From positions 923,501 to 987,500 of the forward strand of contig NZ_OY760503.1 in NCBI RefSeq assembly GCF_963663645.1: a stretch of DNA of 64,000 bases, given 5' to 3'. The position numbers were made by a program, and so were the translations under genes. The notes below the pieces were generated by a model. That model was not told where the DNA came from, searched no databases, and saw only the letters and a program-made list of their open reading frames with translations. Of this stretch, positions 60,570 through 64,000 are shown piece by piece (within the stretch, counting starts at the first letter, position 1; every line of letters starts with the position of its first letter). Source of the stretch: an uncultured Trichococcus sp. Its GTDB lineage: Bacteria; Bacillota; Bacilli; Lactobacillales; Aerococcaceae.

Positions 60570-61913
60570 ATGATAACTATAAAAAACAGAAAAATGATTA
60601 TGGGAACAATATCGGCTGCTTCGGTATTGGTGAACGGCTTGTTTGCTGCGCCGATTGCTTTGGCTGCTGAACAACCTTCTATCGATGCGAAAGCAGCTTT
60701 CGTGATAGAAGATGAGACCGACAAAGTGCTTGTGAACCAAAACGGGGAAGAATCGCTGGGGATCGCCTCAATGACAAAGATGTTGAGCATCTATTTGATA
60801 CTGGAAGCCCTCGAAGAAGGCAAATTGACTTGGGACAAGCAGATCACCGTCAGCGATTACGTCTACGAAGTCAGCCAGAACTACAATTTTTCCAATGTGC
60901 CCTTGCGCCAGGACATCACGTATTCTGTGGAAGAGCTGTACCAATCTGCGTTGATCTATTCCGCAAACGGCTCGACGATCGCCTTGGCGGAAGCCTTGGC
61001 TGGTTCCGAAGCGAAATTCGTCGATCTGATGAAGGCTCAGTTGGATGAGTGGGGCGTAGAGAACTACGAGCTCTATAATGCAACCGGTTTGTCGAACAGC
61101 GATGTCCCGAAAGAACATCTTTATCCAGGTGCTTCGGCCGACGGGTACAACAAAATGACAGCGCGCGGAGTAGCGATGGTTGCGGATCATCTGATCGATG
61201 ACTACCCTGAAGTTTTGGAAACGACAGCTGTTCCGGAACTGGCTTTCCAAGCGGGAACGTCCGATGAAATCATGATGCACAGCTATAACCTGATGTTGCC
61301 GGGCATGTTTTATTATCGTGAAGGCGTTGACGGTCTGAAAACCGGCACAACATTGGAGTCCGGTGCATCCTTTACTGGTACCGCCATCCAGGACGATATG
61401 CGGATCATCACCGTGGTTATCGGTGCCGACGAGAGCACCAAGCGCTTTAAGGAAACGGGGCGTTTGATGGACTATGCCTTCTCGACCTTCGAGAAGACAA
61501 CGGTAGCGGCGAAAGGCGATGCTGTTTCGACGCAAGAACCGATTGCCGTAGCCAAAGGGAAGCAAACTGAGGTCGGGCTTGTCTACAACGAAGACTTGAT
61601 GACCGTTACTGAAAAGGGTGCAGAAGAGTTGACGCTCACAACTGTTTTCACACCGGCCGAAGAGAGTCTGAATGAAGACGGTGAGATTGAAGCGCCGATC
61701 GAAAAAGGAACAGAAGTCGGGTCCGTCGCTGTGACGGTCGAAGGCGACGAGTTGGGCTATCTGGATGGAACGACTTCCGAGGATGCCAAAGTCGCAGTGG
61801 CCAGCAGCGTGGAGAAAGCCAATATCTTTGTCCGCGGCGGCCGCGTTGTCGGAGATTTGTTCAGTAAAGCTTGGGGAGCAGTGTCCGATTTTGTTGGAGG
61901 ATTTTTTGACTGA
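60570..61913 (+). CDS. dacA: D-alanyl-D-alanine carboxypeptidase (PBP5/DacA family)
   Basis: 447 residues. Signal peptide about 1-33 (ends ALAAEQ), then the S11 peptidase domain with SMTK (Ser67-Lys70), SAN (131-133) and KTG (257-259). A C-terminal PBP5-like beta domain follows (about 320-420). The last stretch (VVGDLFSKAWGAVSDFVGGF) is amphipathic and anchors the enzyme to the membrane. It trims the terminal D-Ala of peptidoglycan stem peptides. The ribosome site is weak (GGAGATAACT). Confidence 0.95.
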   Translation: MITIKNRKMIMGTISAASVLVNGLFAAPIALAAEQPSIDAKAAFVIEDETDKVLVNQNGEESLGIASMTKMLSIYLILEALEEGKLTWDKQITVSDYVYEVSQNYNFSNVPLRQDITYSVEELYQSALIYSANGSTIALAEALAGSEAKFVDLMKAQLDEWGVENYELYNATGLSNSDVPKEHLYPGASADGYNKMTARGVAMVADHLIDDYPEVLETTAVPELAFQAGTSDEIMMHSYNLMLPGMFYYREGVDGLKTGTTLESGASFTGTAIQDDMRIITVVIGADESTKRFKETGRLMDYAFSTFEKTTVAAKGDAVSTQEPIAVAKGKQTEVGLVYNEDLMTVTEKGAEELTLTTVFTPAEESLNEDGEIEAPIEKGTEVGSVAVTVEGDELGYLDGTTSEDAKVAVASSVEKANIFVRGGRVVGDLFSKAWGAVSDFVGGFFD

Positions 61914-61952
61914 TCAGGAATAGTTGCAGGCTAATCTGGACCAGCCGCTTTA

Positions 61953-61981
61953 TTGACAGCATAGGGTTTGTTCAGTAAAAT
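61953..61981 (+). promoter_or_regulatory. promoter of the serS T-box transcript
   Basis: Consensus TTGACA (61953-61958), 17-bp spacer, TAAAAT (61976-61981). Confidence 0.75.
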
Positions 61982-61989
61982 GAGGGTAT

Positions 61990-62276
61990 CGAAGCTTAGC
62001 CTAATTGAATAGAGAAAGCCATGCATGTGACCAGTAAATGATGTGAAGCGCCCCAGAGAGTCAGTGGTTCGGTGAGAACTGACCCTTCACCTGTTGAATC
62101 CCCACATGAAGCGAACAATGAAAACAAGAAATTGACTAAATTGTTCCGGATCCGTCCGTTAACGCAATGAAGCGCAGCCAGTCCCATGGGGAATGGCTGA
62201 AGTTGGGTGGTACCGCGAACGTTAAAGCCATTTCGTCCCAGATTGTTCTAGGGATGGAGTGGCTATTTTTGTACAG
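61990..62276 (+). promoter_or_regulatory. T-box leader (seryl-tRNA responsive)
   Basis: T-box sequence AGTTGGGTGGTACCGCG at 62201-62217. Stem I begins near 62000, with AGTA (62032-62035) and the apical CCCCAGAGAGTCAG / CTGACCC arms. The specifier region GAAGCGAAC suggests AGC (Ser) at 62110-62112, followed by a purine; UCC in GAATCCCC is an alternative. The terminator stem GCCATTTCGTCCC / GGGATGGAGTGGC with T5 is at 62228-62276. Uncharged tRNA-Ser would stabilise the antiterminator. Confidence 0.9.
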
Positions 62277-62295
62277 ATAATGAGGAGGAAAGAAT

Positions 62296-63597
62296 ATGTT
62301 GGATGTAAAATTTTTGAGGGATGGATTTGAAGCCACTGCGGAGAAGCTTGCTGCACGTGGAGTGAAAATGGAAGATTTGGCGACATTCAAGGAATTGGAT
62401 GCGCAACGCCGGGAGAAAATCGTGGAGACGGAAAACCTGAAGCAATACCGCAATGGCGTTTCCCAGGAAATTGCGCAATTGAAGCGCAACAAAGAGAATG
62501 CGGATGATAAGATTGCCGAAATGAAAGAAGTCGGCGACAAAATCAAAGCCTTGGATGAAGAACTGAATGAAATCGAAGAGAAGACGACTTTTATCGCAAC
62601 AAGATTGCCTAACTTGCCGCATGCATCCGTTCCTGTCGGTGCGGATGAAGAGGATAACGTGGAAGTAAGAAGATGGGGAACGCCGCGCACATTCGATTTC
62701 GAACCGAAAGCCCACTATGATATCGCCGAAGCATTGGATATCCTGGATTTTGAACGTGGCGCTAAAGTGACCGGAAGCCGTTTTGTCTTCTATAAAGGCC
62801 TAGGAGCCCGTCTGGAACGCGCCTGCTACAACTATATGCTGGACTTGCATACTGAAGAGCATGGGTACACGGAAATCATTCCGCCATACATGGCGAATGA
62901 AGCATCCATGTTCGGTACAGGACAATTCCCCAAATTCAAAGAGGACGTCTTCCAATTGACGGATGAGCGCAATTTCACGCTGATCCCTACCGCAGAAGTT
63001 CCTTTGACGAATTATTACCGCGACGAAATCATGAATGAAGCGGATCTGCCAGTCTATTTCACAGCGATGAGTCCGTCTTTCCGTTCTGAAGCCGGAAGCG
63101 CAGGACGCGACACAAGAGGGCTGATCAGGATGCATCAGTTCCATAAAGTGGAGATGGTTAAATTCAGCAAACCGGAAACTTCCTATGAAGAATTGGAAAA
63201 AATGACGGATGATGCTGAATCCGTGCTGCGAGGATTGGATCTGCCGCACCGCACCATCACGCTATGCACGGGCGACATGGGCTTCTCCGCAGCCAAAACT
63301 TACGACATCGAAGTCTGGATACCCGCTCAGGATACTTATCGGGAAATCAGTTCTTGTTCAAACACCGAAGCGTTCCAAGCCCGCCGCGCGAAAATCCGCT
63401 ACCGCAACGAAGAAACAGGTAAGCTGGAATTCGTGCACACGTTGAATGGCTCAGGCTTAGCTGTCGGGCGCACCGTGACTGCAATTCTGGAAAATTACCA
63501 AAACGAAGACGGTTCCGTTACGATCCCGGATGCACTTGTGCCATACATGGGCGGCATCACAAAAATAACCAAAGAGAACGCAAGCAACAAACGCTGA
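62296..63597 (+). CDS. serS: seryl-tRNA synthetase
   Basis: 433 residues. N-terminal coiled-coil arm that grips tRNA (about 30-100, [20 protein letters not shown]). Class II core with motif 2 [20 protein letters not shown] and motif 3 [18 protein letters not shown]. It charges tRNA-Ser. GAGGAGGAAAG precedes the ATG. The T-box immediately upstream couples it to serine starvation. Confidence 0.97.
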   Translation: MLDVKFLRDGFEATAEKLAARGVKMEDLATFKELDAQRREKIVETENLKQYRNGVSQEIAQLKRNKENADDKIAEMKEVGDKIKALDEELNEIEEKTTFIATRLPNLPHASVPVGADEEDNVEVRRWGTPRTFDFEPKAHYDIAEALDILDFERGAKVTGSRFVFYKGLGARLERACYNYMLDLHTEEHGYTEIIPPYMANEASMFGTGQFPKFKEDVFQLTDERNFTLIPTAEVPLTNYYRDEIMNEADLPVYFTAMSPSFRSEAGSAGRDTRGLIRMHQFHKVEMVKFSKPETSYEELEKMTDDAESVLRGLDLPHRTITLCTGDMGFSAAKTYDIEVWIPAQDTYREISSCSNTEAFQARRAKIRYRNEETGKLEFVHTLNGSGLAVGRTVTAILENYQNEDGSVTIPDALVPYMGGITKITKENASNKR

Positions 63598-63674
63598 TCG
63601 CAAGCAAGATATGCGAGCAACCTTTTGGGCGTATGATACAATCATTTCAGACGAAAATGCATACGAAAGGAATG

Positions 63675-64000
63675 ATGATAGTGACAGAACCAAAATTGGA
63701 AAAAGCTACCTTTGCCGGAGGGTGTTTCTGGTGCATGGTCAAGCCGTTCGATAGTCTTCCTGGCATCGAATCAGTTGTTTCCGGCTACACGGGCGGCCAC
63801 ACAGAGAATCCGACCTATGAAGAAGTATGTTCCGGAACAACCGGGCACACCGAAGCTGTTCAAATCACATTTGATCCAGCTGTGTTCCCGTACAAGGACT
63901 TAGTGGAGGTATACTGGCAGCAGACAGATCCCACCGATGCCATGGGTCAATTCGTAGATCGCGGCACTTCTTACCGTCCGGTTATTTTTTACCATACACC
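63675..64000 (+). CDS. msrA: peptide methionine sulfoxide reductase MsrA (partial)
   Basis: Open to the right edge; 108 residues visible. Catalytic motif [12 protein letters not shown], then [54 protein letters not shown] and SYRPVIFYH: unmistakable MsrA. It reduces methionine-S-sulfoxide. Starts at ATG 63672, ATG 63675 or GTG 63681 are all in frame after GAAAGG; the exact one is uncertain. Confidence 0.93.
   Translation, partial: MIVTEPKLEKATFAGGCFWCMVKPFDSLPGIESVVSGYTGGHTENPTYEEVCSGTTGHTEAVQITFDPAVFPYKDLVEVYWQQTDPTDAMGQFVDRGTSYRPVIFYHT

Overview
The window is a bacterial chromosome segment centred on the replication origin of a low-to-mid-GC Gram-positive. Gene content, order and codon preference point to the Lactobacillales. 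The roughly 45% GC look, TTG/GTG starts and mix of neighbours suggest a Carnobacteriaceae member such as Trichococcus; this is inference, as no 16S rRNA is present. Genes left of about 9.1 kb run leftward (rpsR-ssb-rpsF, gyrA-gyrB-recF-yaaA-dnaN-dnaA) and most genes to the right run rightward (rpmH-rnpA-yidC-jag and onward). This is the divergent pattern expected at oriC. The origin is bipartite. A DnaA-box cluster lies upstream of dnaA (10.6-10.95 kb). A second set of boxes lies between dnaA and dnaN, beside a TAG/TAA trinucleotide run that matches DnaA-trio unwinding elements. A parS site (792-807) and two one-mismatch parS-like sites flank the origin, and parA-parB are encoded at 52.5-54.1 kb.

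Region by region: 0-9.1 kb, ribosomal/SSB, gyrase, recF and dnaN. 9.1-13.6 kb, dnaA, origin, rpmH-rnpA-yidC-jag. 13.6-20.3 kb, trehalose PTS and phosphotrehalase with TreR operators, a decayed DUF1858/PAS gene, a GerMN lipoprotein and treR. 20.6-34.2 kb, the complete de novo IMP pathway (purEKB and purCSQLFMNHD). 34.2-39.1 kb, a quinone-oxidoreductase-like gene, mnmE and mnmG. 39.3-42.9 kb, an AraC-type remnant, then a TPP riboswitch and thiM-thiE-HAD-thiD. 43-51 kb, a HAD gene and, leftward, a four-gene PotABCD-like ABC importer followed by adenine deaminase and an MtaD-like amidohydrolase. 51.4-55.5 kb, rsmG-parA-parB-DUF951-ychF. 55.5-64 kb, a repeat cluster, a DUF1129 membrane protein, guaB, a two-component system with a DacA-type carboxypeptidase, T-box-serS and the start of msrA. 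The usual cluster jag-mnmE-mnmG-rsmG-parA-parB is split in two places by metabolic operons.

The strongest regulatory thread is purine control. Four sites with the same geometry (CGAA, exactly 27 nt, TTCG or a one-base variant) lie before purE, purC, guaB and the ABC-importer/adenine-deaminase operon. They define a local PurR regulon and suggest that the PotABCD-like importer carries a purine rather than a polyamine. Two families of interspersed intergenic repeats, both built from compensating stem pairs, are the least explained features. One has GGATGTGATGA and AACTCAACTA ends and sits directly after the stop codons of purH, mnmE and ychF. The other is a set of three CTCCGG-type hairpins at about 50-bp intervals.
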